Notes under the pieces: generated by a model
What the model saw: only the letters and a program-made list of their open reading frames with translations
What the model was told of the DNA's origin: nothing
Databases searched by the model: none
Part shown: positions 49,181-60,974 of the stretch, in pieces
Layout: every line of letters begins with the position of its first letter
How positions within the stretch are numbered: the first letter of the stretch is position 1
Translations under genes and position numbers: made by a program
Assembly: GCF_030052815.1 (NCBI RefSeq)
Contig: NC_079501.1
Location: forward strand, 92,714,759 to 92,778,758
Reading direction: 5' to 3'
DNA length: 64,000 nucleotides
Source of the DNA: Hevea brasiliensis
Lineage: Eukaryota; Streptophyta; Magnoliopsida; Malpighiales; Euphorbiaceae

Positions 49181-49739
49181 CGATATTTTCTTGTAGTGAA
49201 AAATTCATAAATTTTGCATTGTAACTACTTAATAATAGTCATCTTCATATTATATTTATTTTATTCAACTATATAATCTATCAACAAATCAAAGAATTTA
49301 ATTTCTGTATATAAAAATATTTACTGAAATATTGAAGAGAATTAATTATTACTATTAATCTAATAATTAGGTATTGAAATTAGAGGGAGAAAAGCAAAAT
49401 TATATCAAACAAAACTAGATTTCTTCATCAAAATGAAGAAAATAAGAGCGCTCCAAATCCACAGGCAGGTAAAGTAATGTGTATTTGTGTTTTTTTAATA
49501 AAAATTAATTAGAAAATCAAATTATTGGATTAATTAAATTATAATATTAATTATTATAAAATTTTATATTTTAATTTAAATAATTAAAATTAATATTTAA
49601 TTTTTATATATAAAAATAAATTTATTATATATTATAAATCAATAGTATAAATAAATTAGATCATCACGGTCAATCTACATCAAGAATTCAAGCTTACGTA
49701 TCCCAACTAAACAAGCCTGAATCAATCAGAGCCGTCAAA

Positions 49740-49938
49740 ACTTTATTTGTTGGGCCCACAATAATCTCACGTGATATGAAGTGTGGACCCACTTTCTGTA
49801 AATATAAAGAGGAGGAAGAGTTGCAGCCAAAATCCCTCAAGCCCCGAAGCCTCTATAAAGTCATACTTCTTTGATCTGTAGCTTTCCCCTCTCTTTCTCT
49901 CTCGGGCCAGAGAGAGAATCTGATTGACCTTCTGCGAG
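49740..49938 (+). promoter_or_regulatory. Promoter and non-coding first exon of the G3BP-like gene
   Basis: A site-II-like TGGGCCCACA (49751-49760), a palindromic TCACGTGA (49767-49774) and a TATA box CTATAAAG (49853-49860) lie in order. A CT-rich initiator region with ctctttctctctc follows. The leader ends CTGCGAG|gtagtc at 49938. The intron runs to the tttggcag acceptor at 50850, three bases before the start codon. Confidence 0.65.
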
Positions 49939-50852
49939 GTAGTCTTTCTTTTTTTTTTTTTTTTTCCTCTGGATTAATTGATTGCTTTAGTTTTTAATTG
50001 ACAATAGTGTGCTCTTTTAACTGGGTTGATCGAAAATTTATTGTTTGAATTTAATCCTGTGAGTTAGTTTCCTTTGCTTTCGAATTGATTGGGTTGTTTT
50101 TGATTTCTAGATTTGCTTGTTTTGTAATTTAGATCTGGGTTTTAGAGTTTTTTGATTGATAAAGTTCTCAACTTTTGACCTAAAGGCTATGATGGTCTGA
50201 TGTTTTCGGGGGAGTAAAGTTTTTTTTTTTTTGGTTGTTGTTCTGCTTGATCCTTTATGGGTAGTGAATAAAATTGCTTGTCTTTGACCCTATTTTCAGC
50301 TAACGTAATTAAAAGATTTGTCTTTTTGTTCATAAAACTGGTTTTGGGATGTTATTTGGAGTTGCAGTGTGATTAATATTCAAAATTTCCGTATGTAGGG
50401 TTTTTCTAAGTTCTTGTTCTACTTGAAATTTGACTAATTTGAGCTAATAATTAGATTTTTAATGCTTCCATTTGATTTTGGTATATACCATGAATGGTTT
50501 CCTCCCATTAAGGCCCACCCTTTATCAACATTCTGGAGAGGTTTAGCATGGGTTTAGGTTTGGACCTACTTGATGACGTAATATAACGTGATTGAAGGTG
50601 GCTTCACCTGTGAGTCCACATCAGACTGGGATCTTCAAATATTTTATTGAACATGAGTAATTTTCATTTGCATTGACTCTATGCTATTGTGTTTGTATAA
50701 GCAAATGGTATATTTGCCTGTGGTCTGTGTCTGATTTCATGTATATTCTCATGTTCAGTTCCTTATCTCTATAACTTCATGATTGTTTTCATACTTTTTT
50801 GTTTTCAATTTTTCATTGGGCATTAGAATAATATAAATATGTTTTGGCAGGG

Positions 50853-53611
50853 ATGGCAACCCAGGGAGAAGAATCTACCCCCACTCCTCAAGTTGTGGGG
50901 AATGCCTTTGTTGAGCAGTACTACAATCTACTGTCGAAATCCCCAGAGGTGGTTCACAAATTTTACCAGGATTCTAGTGTGATTAGTCGGCCAGATTTTG
51001 ATGGTTTTATGTCATCTGCCTCAACTTTGGATGTAAGTTCTGCAGAAGATTAGTTATCTGATGTTTGTGGATTGTGTTGAACAACTTTATCAGTTAGCGA
51101 TAATGCCAATATCTCACTAAAAGCTTTGCACTTGCTTTGCATTAACATAATTTGTCACATGCACGAGCTTTTTCACCAACATATCCCTAAGGCAAGTCTT
51201 TGATTGCCACCACAAGTTACTTCCCCACAACCAAAGAAACAATCGTTCTTTGTTTATATGAACTATGAAGCATGATTTATTATGTAGGTTTTGTTTTTGC
51301 CAATTCCCTCCTTATCTCCTATTTTGCGTAAAAAGGCATGTGTCAAATCTAGCCTGTGCTTTGTCAAATGTGTTTGTTTATACAGCTTGTCATATTATTT
51401 GGTTTGTTCTGAACCTGGTTGGTTTATATTTGTTTCTGTCCGGGTATCTATTCTTGTTGGAGAGTAGTGAGAACTGATTTTTTTTTTCTTGCATTCAACA
51501 TATCTTTCTTCTAATTTTTTATGCTTTTATCACTTCTTAATCTGGCATTGCAATGTTTTTTTTTTTTTTAAACTTTGGGAAAAGTATTTGCATCTTCTAA
51601 TAAGTAAATCGGTATGCCTTTCTTGTAACAGGGCATTGACAAGATGATCCTTTCCCTTGACTATAAGGATTGTGTGGTTGAGATATTGACAACTGATGCT
51701 CAAGAGTCATTTGGGGATGGGGTGATTGTTTTGGTGACTGGTTTCTTTACTGGGAAGGACAATATCAGGCGCAAGTTTACACAATTATTCTTTTTGGCTC
51801 CACAAGACAGTCATGTCTACTTTGTTTTAAATGATATTTTTAGGTATGTGGATGAAGAAGTAATGCCCATTAAAATCAATGATGAAGATGAAGATTCTCC
51901 GGCTGCTCCTGTCACACCAGATCCTGGTGGGTTTAATTATTCTTTGTTTCCTGATTGTTATTGTTGTTATTGTTCTTATGGTTAGAAAGATTATTGTTGG
52001 CTTTTGCTATTTCAGAGCCAACTCTGGATTCCAATCATTCTTTGATGGATCATGCAGCTCCTCATTTGGAGGAGGATATTGTTCAAGATGAGGAATCTGT
52101 ACTTCCACTGGACAATGGAAAGATTTCTACCGATGATGAAGTTGTTTCTAGTCCATCCGTTGTTATACATCAGAATGATGTTCCCCCAGCTTCAGTCCAA
52201 AGTGATTCTTGCTCAATTTCAGAGGCAACTTTTTCTAATGCCCATGAGGATCTTCCAAAGAAATCATACGCTTCTGTTGTGAGTTCATTCACAAAGATTT
52301 TGTACAAACATCATTCTCATGATTAAAACATAATTAATTTCTTTTGTTGTGTTGGCTCAGGCTAATGCATTGAATTATAAGAAGCAACCATTCCAACAAA
52401 GGATTTTACCTGCCAAACCTATAGAACATTTGTGTGCAACGGTGGTGCCTGAAGTATCCCCACCTCCAGCTAATAACAAATCTGTGGAAAAGAACAGTGT
52501 CGATTCAGGTTGTTTATTTAGTTTCATATCTATGGATTTTTGCCTTGTAAAACTTCTAGAGAATACTGCTTTTCTTCTGTCATGTCATATTATCAATTCA
52601 TCTGCTGCAGTTAAGGGTTACTCCATCTTTGTTGCCAATTTGCCCATGAATGCAACTGTTGAGCAACTTGTAGAGACTTTTGAGAAATTTGGGCCTATTA
52701 AACCTAATGGTGTTCAAGTCAGAAGCTACAAGGTATGCTTCAGGTTTATTTATGTACAATCTCACTTTCATTTGTTTCTATATTTTCTGCGCGACTTACA
52801 CGTTCACGTGGAACTCTTCTGTCCAGCAAGAAAAGAATTGTTTTGGCTTTGTGGAATTTGAATCTGCTAGTTCTATGCAGAGTGCACTTGAGGTATTGTT
52901 GGTTACTCAAATTGATTTCTGTTTTGGAAATCTGTGTTCATTCTTGCTATTTGATATCCTTTAAAGAGTTAAATGTAATTCATTTTGAATTGAGATTTGG
53001 TATGTTTATATTGGAAAACTATGACAAACTACCAACTAGGACATTTTCTCTGGCATTTTTCTGAATTTTTAAAGGCATCTTGTTTCAGGTTTCCTCTATC
53101 AAGATTGGTGACCGACTAGCTCATATTGAGGAAAAAAAAGGCAAGTCAAACACCATTCTTATCTCTCTTTTTCTTCTTATTCTTATTATTATTATTTTGT
53201 CAAGCATCAATTTTTTAAGTTATATTTTATTAGACTAAATCCAACTAAAACTTCTTATTATATTATGGTTCAAACATTTTTAAGCTGAACTTTCTTTGGG
53301 TTATATAAGCATAACCTTATTTGGTTGCCTTTGCAGCCAATAATGAAGGTGGGAAATTCCCATCTAGAAAGGGTGGTTTCCGAAGTGACAGTTTCAGGAA
53401 CCGAGGTCGTGGCTATGGGAGGAATGAGTTTGACAATCAAGTTGGATCATCTGGTCAATCTCGTGGTACTGCTAGACGCAATGGAGAAGGTAACAAGAAA
53501 ATTTATCAGAATGGGGGAGGAAGAGTTGCTGGACAGGGACAGACTCAAGCACAGGCTCAATCTCAATCTCAATCTCAAGCTCAAGCTCAATCTGCGGGTG
53601 GGAAGAACTAG
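50853..53611 (+). CDS. G3BP-like protein: NTF2 domain, RRM and RGG/Q-rich tail (eight coding exons)
   Basis: Exons: 50853-51032, 51632-51926, 52016-52278, 52361-52508, 52611-52732, 52827-52892, 53089-53140, 53337-53611. They sum to 1401 nt (466 residues plus TAG) and all junctions are in phase. The NTF2-like domain (about 10-130) has VVGNAFVEQYYNLLSKSPE and FFLAPQDSHVYFVLNDIFRY. An acidic/Ser linker follows, with the PKKSYASV block. The RRM (about 298-375) has RNP2 SIFVANLP (300-307) and RNP1 NCFGFVEF (340-347). The C-terminus has RGRGYGRNEF and a QAQAQSQSQSQ tract. The family binds RNA and, like human G3BP, joins stress granules; in plants members also affect immunity and light responses. 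Intron 7 has a GC donor (AAG|GCAAGT). Start chosen at the ATG just after the 5'-UTR intron acceptor. Confidence 0.95.
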
Positions 53612-53950
53612 TTTGCTGCTTTCTGCTGGAATTTTGTTTACTATAAATTTTTCCTTGATTTTTCAGATTGGTAAGTATTTGGGAAATCGGATTGCAGCTT
53701 TTAAAGTTTTCCCCTACACAATTTATAGTGCTTTTTTAAGCATTGCACTCTGTTTAAAGCAGAACAGAATATGCAAGCATCTTTAGAAAGATTTTTTTTT
53801 TTTTTTTTGGTTTTTGGGTTAAAGTATCAGCATCCAACACAATGCTATATTAATGGTGTGTTCTTCAAATGTTCGCTGAAACTCTGTACTTGAATCATAA
53901 TTATTTCAACCATTATTCCAACAGAACACCATATTCTATATAATTCTAAT
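53612..53950 (+). other. 3' UTR of the G3BP-like gene
   Basis: Downstream of TAG the sequence is T-rich, with a poly-T tract at 53790-53808. An AATAAT-like signal and an ...ataattct... context near 53.9 kb suggest the transcript end, but no clear AATAAA was seen. A ttttcag|attggtaagta string at about 53661-53678 looks like paired splice sites and may reflect an alternative 3' intron. Confidence 0.35.
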
Positions 53951-54289
53951 TTTTATTTTATTTTTTACTTGTATTTTGTTTTTAGTTATTAAATCTTAGC
54001 TTTCAAATTAAAAAAATGTAGCAAATAATCATCAATCAATTGTATTTTAAATTCTTGAAATAAGTAGTTTTATTATTTAATTAAATTGAATTTTAATTTT
54101 AATTTAATTTTAAAATATAAAAATTAATTAAAAATCAACTAAGTTAATGTATATTGACAATTTATTTAAAATTAATATTTTTAAAACAATTTAATAAAAT
54201 ATATAAATTAAATAAATTTTTTTTTTATTTTATAGAATAAATTGAATAACAAAAATATAATGTCAAACTCAAACATTTTGGTCTGAGGT

Positions 54290-54470
54290 GTGAATGTATA
54301 ATCCAAAAAGTACACGTCAACGAAAGTGACGTGTCCCAGAAAATCGAGCTACCAAGTTGCCTTTGTTCCAGTCTGCCCTTTCTTCATCATTATTAATCTC
54401 TCTGACCTTAACTTAATATGCTATTATCATCATTGTCTACGCCACGTGGCTATATTGGAAAATTTTATTG
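54290..54470. promoter_or_regulatory. Cluster of ACGT-core elements without a gene
   Basis: tacacgtcaa (54311-54320), gtgacgtgtc (54326-54335) and the perfect G-box palindrome gccacgtggc (54441-54450) lie within 140 bases, in otherwise less AT-rich DNA. ACGT cores are typical bZIP/bHLH binding sites in plant promoters. No coding start follows within several kb on either strand other than the G3BP-like gene, which ends upstream. Confidence 0.35.
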
Positions 54471-54699
54471 ACTTTCTTATACAATTTTTAACTTAATTTT
54501 TGTTTTTTAAAAATATTTTTAAATAAAAAAATAAAATTTTTACTTCTTATATTTTTAAACACAAAAATAAAAAAACTCAAATAAATTAAATTATTATAAA
54601 TTTCTAATTTTAAAATAAATTGGATATATATAAATTGCGTTAATACAAAAAGTCTACTTAATTTAGATATTTAGAATATATTTAATTTAATTATTAACA

Positions 54700-55470
54700 A
54701 TTGATAACTCTGATTGATAATTGATGATAATTAATTTATGTTAAGTGTTTGATTAAATTATATTTAATTATTACTATTGATATGTGAAATGATCAATAAG
54801 GGTATATATTATATAATTTATTTTATTATTTAAATAAATATAAAAGTATAAATTTATTATATTATATTATTTATTTTATTATTAAATTAAATATGCAATT
54901 ATCAAATTAATATATTATATCATTTATTATATTATTAAAATAAAAATATAATTATTAATTTATTATTGAAATAAGAAAATAATTAAATTTTTTTAAAAAA
55001 TAATTAAATAATTTTAAAAATATAGATAAAATAATAAAGAAATTATTATTATTATTAATAAAGAAAAAATTTATAATTAATTTTAAGTTTTTAGATATAA
55101 ATAAATATTTTATATTTTATGTCATTAATAAAAAATATTTTAACAAATGTGAAATATGTTAATTAAAATGTTAAAATTATAAATAAAAAATATAAAAGTA
55201 TTAATAATATTAATTTTTGAGTTAAATAAAAAATAATAATATGATCAAAATAAAAAATAAAATCAAATCAGCTATTAGCCGATGAGAAACAGCTCTAAAA
55301 ATAGAGTTGACTGCAATTGATGGATATCATACCAACTACCCATCAGCTTTATTTTTTTAAACTTACCAAATACTCTAGTTGATCTGTTTGGGTGTCTATC
55401 AGCTGCACCAACAAATGAATCAAACACCTTCTTAAGATAGTTAATAATCGATAATTATTCTTAATGGTAT
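54700..55470. mobile_element. Probable MITE with gtgtttgatt terminal words
   Basis: The left part has gataattgatgataattaat...gtgtttgatt. The right part, read inverted, gives gaataattatcgattatta...gtgtttgatt, so the ends form an imperfect inverted repeat of about 45 bases. Just inside the right end lies a mixed block with agctgatagacacccaaac. No coding frame. The internal ends abut the second AT-rich dispersed repeat. Limits are approximate. Confidence 0.45.
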
Positions 55471-55534
55471 ATCTAAATGTTTAATAAAAGTATATCTAAT
55501 TATTATGGTTGATATGTAAATAATTAATAAAATT

Positions 55535-55582
55535 ATATATCATTTAATTATTAATTTATTAAAAATATATAAAAATTAAAAG

Positions 55583-55653
<71 letters not shown>

Positions 55654-55965
55654 GATGAACATATTAACTAAATTTTAATTATTATTTATAATATTTTTTA
55701 TTTTTTTACAATTTTAAATAATTTATTAATTTTTAAAAAATTACAGTTAATAAATTTTAAATGAATAATATAGTATAAATAAAAATATTTACTCTAAAAA
55801 TTAAGTTGATATAAATTATAAATAATAAATAACCTATTATTTGCAGTTTTTATAGATTTACCAAATTGATTATTCACCTATTTCAATGTTTATGATTATT
55901 AGTTATATTTAAAAGTTAAAACAAATTTTGATTAGTTAAAAAAAATTGTCAATATTCGTAATGTC
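55535..55965. repeat. AT-rich dispersed repeat, copy 2
   Basis: Same order as 24885-25345: aaaattaaaagttat, a (TA)n tract (55584-55648), ggatgaacat, then ttacagttaataaattttaaatg and aataatatagtataaata, later ttgatataaattata and attttgattagtta. Same orientation as copy 1. Confidence 0.65.
55584..55648. repeat. (TA)n microsatellite
   Basis: About 32 TA units, twice the length of the tract at the same position in copy 1. Confidence 0.95.
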
Positions 55966-57019
55966 TGTAATTTGACTGTTAAATGCAAGGGTGTTGATTC
56001 GCACAAGTGTATAGACCAACCAGATGGTGTTTTTTTTTTTTTTTTTTTAACAATTTTACTCTAATTATTTTAATAAAAATATCATAAATTATTTTTTTTT
56101 TATAAATTATATCGTGCCATTTATTTTATTGTTAAAGATAATGAATTTCACCACATCGGTACAGGAAATATAAAAAAATTCTAAATTTTTTACAATTATA
56201 CCTTAAAATATATATTTTTAAGATCCGTTAATTTATTAATTATAATTTATTTTATTATAAATTAAATTAAATTAATTTTAATTTAAGAATTAAAAATACT
56301 AATTTGACATTCTGTTAACATTTAACTGGACAATTAATGATAGAATATAATTATAATAAATTTTAAAGTTTATGATATATTTATTAAAAAAAATAATTTA
56401 GAGTGTAATTATTAAAAAAAAAAAATTTTAGATTTTTTTAAACTTTTTACAGTTAGAATTAATAGCAGACGACATATATAATTATAAAAAAGTTTAAAGT
56501 TTAAAATATTTTTATTAAAACTATTAAGATTTAATTATTAAAAATCTTAAAATTTAGATTTTTTTTTCTTGACATTCCCACCCTCCCCTAAAATTAATAA
56601 TAAGTAATTTCAATATTTATAAATCATTAATCCATCATTAAATTGATATGGTGATGAATTTTATCTTGTTTAGTGACTTCATGATGAAAATTTTCTGCTT
56701 AAATTAATAAAAGCTTTTTTTTACAATAAATTATTTTTAAAAAAAATAATTTAATTAAAGTCTTATAAAATTATGTTTAATTTTTATTTTTTTAAATAAT
56801 TTTTTTTAAATTAAAAAAAATAATACTTTTATTTTAAATATGATAATTAAAAAAAATTAATTAAATTAAATTATTATAAAATTTTACATTCTAAATAAGA
56901 GATAATTATAATTCTTGTAATGAAATCAATTGAGGGATAATATCATTGGACGATACACTATGGCTTACAAGGAATCAGGAAGAAAAATATCAAATATAAG
57001 TCTTTTGTAAAGAGGTACA
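55966..57019. other. AT-rich spacer, no gene
   Basis: Low-complexity A+T sequence with poly-T and poly-A runs. Three related sentences (aattttactctaattatttt, taaagtttatgatatatttattaaaa and taaagtttaaaatatttttattaaaa) hint at an internally repeated old element. No frame was recognised. Confidence 0.5.
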
Positions 57020-57512
57020 AAAGGGATGGCAAATAGGTAGAGAAATTATCCTATCTTAATTTGAATAATATTTTTAATATTTAAATTTATCTTAAATTTG
57101 ATTAAAATTTATTTTTAATTATTTAAATCTATCCTAAATTGATTATTATTATTTTTTAAATTTTATATATTTTAATTAATAATAAAATTTTTTATTAATA
57201 ATTTATATTTTAAAAATTTAATAATTCTATGCAATATTTAGATTATTTATTTATATATATATATATATATTTATAAATATTGCTATAAAAAATATATATT
57301 TTATATTTAATTTATTTTATAAATGAGTTTAGGTAATAAATATTAATATATAAAATTAAATTTTATATAAAATTGATTACAGATATTACTTTTTAAATTT
57401 AAATTTATTTTAAATTTAATTATATATTATTTAAATTCACCGATTAAAATTGGATAAAGTCGGATAATGCAAATAGCTTATCGTTCACCATCCCTATTTG
57501 CCAATTAGGAGA
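57020..57512. mobile_element. AT-rich terminal-inverted-repeat element, second copy of the GGGATGGCAA type
   Basis: The left end gggatggcaaataggta and right end gttcaccatccctatttgcc are near-perfect inverted words. The interior repeats tttaaatttatcttaaattt-like sentences. It shares its terminal words with 35507-36735. A (TA)n tract lies at about 57235-57250. No transposase frame. Confidence 0.55.
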
Positions 57513-57756
57513 AATTAATAAATGCATCCCATATACGTGTACTTTTCATCTTCGTTCCCAGGTTACTGCCACGACATCCAATTCCACTTGGCTAATTGAT
57601 TTTAAAAATTCTATTTAATTTATAATTGAAGTTAAATTTTACATTTAAAAAAAAAGAAATTTTATTAATTTTAATTAAATTAAATTAAAATAAAATTGAA
57701 ATTAAAATTAAATGGAAGAAAATCTTTTGGTTTGGTCTCGCGATTCATCAACTATT

Positions 57757-58089
57757 CATCCCCTTGACGCCTTCCTTGAAGCCTCTACTTGCACTAGAAC
57801 CAAACACCAAGCTGATGCGATAAATAGGACCTCAAGATCTAAAGACATAGATCTCCACACCCTTGCAACCAAGTGAATTATCTCTCGACGGAAAAGAACT
57901 CCAAGCCACTGGCTTGGCATGGGAGAGAAGGAGAGCAAGGGCCATGGCATCTCAATCTCATCTAGCCATAGGCAGTCGGCAAACTCAATATCAACACCAG
58001 CACTCCATCCCCGTGACGCCTTACTTGAAGCCCCTCCTTGCACCAGAACCAAACACCAAGCCGATGCCATAAATAGGACCTCAAGATCT
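57757..58089. repeat. Pair of 84-bp direct repeats (57757-57840 and 58006-58089)
   Basis: Both copies run from catcccc.tgacgcctt through accaaacaccaagc.gatgc to cctcaagatct, with only a handful of differences. The 165-bp spacer is also comparatively GC-rich. A 115-codon minus-strand frame spans the pair, but it simply reflects the repeat and has no recognised domain. Shortly downstream, tctgatatcatgatat (58284-58299) resembles a reverse-complement tRNA-Met primer site, so the block may be a retroelement remnant. Confidence 0.7.
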
Positions 58090-58559
58090 GCAAAATGAAA
58101 CAAACGAACCCAAAACCATACAACCCATACTAAAAGGAGGAAGAAGATCCTTCACCAAGTCGGAGAGAAACACCATCCCCTATCCTATCGGAAACGCACG
58201 GCTATAATCTGAGAGAAGAAGAAAGAAATTTTCTTTTAGAGAAATTTCTCTTTCTAGAAAAACTAGAGAGAATTTTTTAAGTCTGATATCATGATATATA
58301 GTACAAATAACTACGTAGTAAGGTATTTAATACCTTTTAGTATAGAAAATCATATAACACACTTAAACTTTTAGTATAAATATAATAATGATAGGCATTA
58401 CATTAATTTTTTTTTAAGTATATCTTAGTTTGACCATTAATTATAATAAATTTTATATAGGTTTTATTATATTTACTAATTAGAATTTATATATTTTATA
58501 TAAGTAAAACGAAGATAGAATACATATATTGTAAATTCAGTGAAAGTCGAGCTGGTGAT

Positions 58560-59085
58560 AAGAAATGAGTTAGTTTGGATGGAATGGTACTACCCAAAAG
58601 TAATTAATTTAAATATCTCGACTCAATCTTCCAAGTAGATGAAGAATGTAAGGAGGATGTTAGTCATAGCATTAAAGCCGGATGGTTGAAGTGGAGAAAT
58701 ATTACGTGATCGTAAGATTTCCAATAAGTTAAAAGGAAAATTTTATCGTACAGTCATACGACCGGCTATATTATATAATAATAAATGTTAGGCACTGAAA
58801 AAGTTGTATGTGTCTAAGATAAGAGTTACGGAGATGAAAATGTTAAGGTGGATGAGTGATTATATTAGACTAGATAAAGTTCATAATGAAAATATTAGAA
58901 AAAAAGTAAGAATGGTGTCAATTGAGTATAAGTTGAGATAAAGGCGATTGAGGTGGTTTGGTTATGTGAAGCGTAAATATATGAAGACTCCAATTAGATA
59001 AGTAGAGCACATGAAGTTAGGAGATAAAAAGAAAAGAAATGATAGATCTAAACTGATTTGAAAGAGAGTGGTACAATATAATATA
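58560..59085 (+). pseudogene. RTE-type LINE fragment, 3' end of the reverse-transcriptase ORF
   Basis: In broken plus-strand frames the sequence encodes the C-terminal part of a plant RTE-clade LINE protein. Visible blocks are AGWLKWR (58678 region), KLKGKFYRT, KMLRWMSDYIRLDK-like residues and RLRWFGYVK. Stops (for example in ..YV*.., near 58706) and frameshifts are frequent. It is 5'-truncated, as is usual for LINE copies. The end lies near the AT-rich stretch at 59.08 kb. It no longer encodes an active enzyme. Confidence 0.75.
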
Positions 59086-59319
59086 AAATTATTATATATT
59101 TTTAAAAATTTAATTTAAAATTATTTAAAATAAAAAATATATATATATAAAATCAATTTTAAAATTTTAAAATAAAAAATATATATAATTAATTTTAAAT
59201 TTTTAAAATAAAAATTTAATTGAACAGAATAGAATATACTCCATATTATTTCATATGCAATGAATATATGAAATAATTTCTCTCATGTGACTTTCAATTG
59301 ATTGCCGCTCGATGATGCA

Positions 59320-59640
59320 CTGAGTAATGGGCGCCCTCACCCACTTCGCCACGTGTATTATCCATAGCTTTTCGAAACGTGGCACCTGACATCAACCCAA
59401 TCCCCTTGGCCCAACAATAAGATAAAAAGAATATTTTTTTTTAATTAAAAAAAGTGCAACTTGGACCGTTGGACCCCACCTTTGCTACCCATGACATGGG
59501 TGTTGTCGGAGACCACGTGTGTCAGGCCCATTCCTCGCTGATTTCATTTCTATTACAACGTCCAACTTGTTGACTTCATCCTTTCCTTGATTTTGTAGAG
59601 CCACCTAATTTTCTCTGTTCAAACACCAACTGCAGGCAAT
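59320..59640. promoter_or_regulatory. Orphan promoter-like segment with ACGTG motifs
   Basis: ccacgtgt (59349-59356), aaacgtggc (59375-59383) and gaccacgtgtgtc (59511-59523) lie in a less AT-rich island of about 300 bases, with ttggaccgttggacc and ttgttgacttcatcc nearby. It resembles an abscisic-acid- or light-responsive promoter. No start codon of a gene follows before the solo LTR at 60975, and none lies upstream on the minus strand. Confidence 0.35.
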
Positions 59641-60974
59641 TTTTTTTACTAAAAAAAAAAAATTCAAATCCAATATATTTTTATATTTTATATTATAAAA
59701 ATGAAAGAAAATTAACTGAACTATTTCCTAATTAGCATTAAATGAACATTCTTATTCATTAATTACATTGATGATATGATAAAAGTTTATAATATTAATA
59801 ATAAGTTCTTATTTAGTTATATAACTTTTATAATAATGAGATTTTAAATTTAAAATTTAACTACATTTTGATGTAAAAAGTTATATTAATTAGAAACTAT
59901 TTTAAAATTTAAAATTTAGTTGGTTACTGCTCATAATACGAATATTTGATTTAATTAAATCATAATAAGATGAATTTAGATAATATATAATTAGATTTAA
60001 AATAAATTTAAATTTAAAAAATAATACTTATAATAAATTTGAATTGGATTCGAGTCTTATATGTTAGTATGGATATTCGAATTCATTTATATAAATACTT
60101 ATTAAATATAAAATATATATTTTTATAATAATATTTATAAATTTTTATATTTTTTATTTTATATAAATAGAATTTAAATATTTTATATAATTATTAAAAT
60201 TTTAAATATAAATTATTAATCAAAATGTTTTTTATGTAAGTAATTATTAATTAAAATATATAAAATTAAATAATTCAAATTTTTTTCAAGTAATAAAATT
60301 AGATTTGAGTAATTAAAAATAAATTATAATTAAATTTAAAATAAATTTAAATTTTAAAAATATTAATTAAATTTAAATTTTAATAAAATAATTTTTACGA
60401 ATATTATCCATAATATCTGTCTTTCCTTTTTCTATCTTCTAATTACCCTTCCCACAACTGTTGCTATCTATCAACTCATCTTTATTACTGTAATTATTAT
60501 TATAATAGTGGTTGTCCTCCTCACTTAGGGATTTGATTAAACCAGCATAATACCCATATTATCCATAAGTATTTTATAATTTTTATTTTTTAATTTAATT
60601 TTTAATAATATCTTAAATAAAATAAATTATTATTATTGAATTAATTTTAAATTAAAATTTTTTTAGTTAATTTAATTTAAATAAATTTTTACTTATTACA
60701 ATAATAAAATTTTAATTAATTTATGATGTAATTAATTAAAATATCTATTTAATTATTTATATATATATATTAATAATATTTTTCATGATTATTTTATTTA
60801 AAATATAATAAAAATACTTTATTTAAAAATAATTTAAACTTTATAAAATTTTTATATTTTATCTCATAATTTATGTAAATTAATATTTATTTTTTATAAA
60901 TTACAGAAAATATATTAAATTAAGAAGAAAATAATATTATTTTAGAAATATATAAATATAATATTTAATATTAT
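59641..60974. other. AT-rich spacer with a partial TIR-element copy
   Basis: Very AT-rich and without a gene. The 59.9-60.43 kb part repeats sentences of the 35.5-36.7 kb element (taaattagatttaaaataaatttaa-type words, tggatattcgaattcat) and is probably another decayed copy. Confidence 0.45.

Larger units (their letters stand above)
37593..49198 (-). mobile_element. CACTA (En/Spm, TNP2) DNA transposon, 11.6 kb
   Basis: The ends are CACTACAAGAAAA (37593) and its inverse TTTTCTTGTAGTG (ending 49198), flanked by the 3-bp duplication aaa (37590-37592 and 49199-49201). Subterminal arrays of GAAACCGA/TCGGTTTC lie at both ends. The genes on the minus strand are a TNP2-like transposase (40420-43990) and a TNPA-like gene (38206-40294). 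This layout is diagnostic of CACTA elements, in which the TNPA product binds subterminal motifs and TNP2/TNPD cuts the ends. The transposase has several frameshifts, so the copy is probably non-autonomous, although the ends look intact. Confidence 0.95.

Noticed and set aside
57756..58103. 115-codon minus-strand frame with internally repeated sequence
   Set aside because: The repeat comes from the 84-bp direct duplication. There is no domain or splice support.
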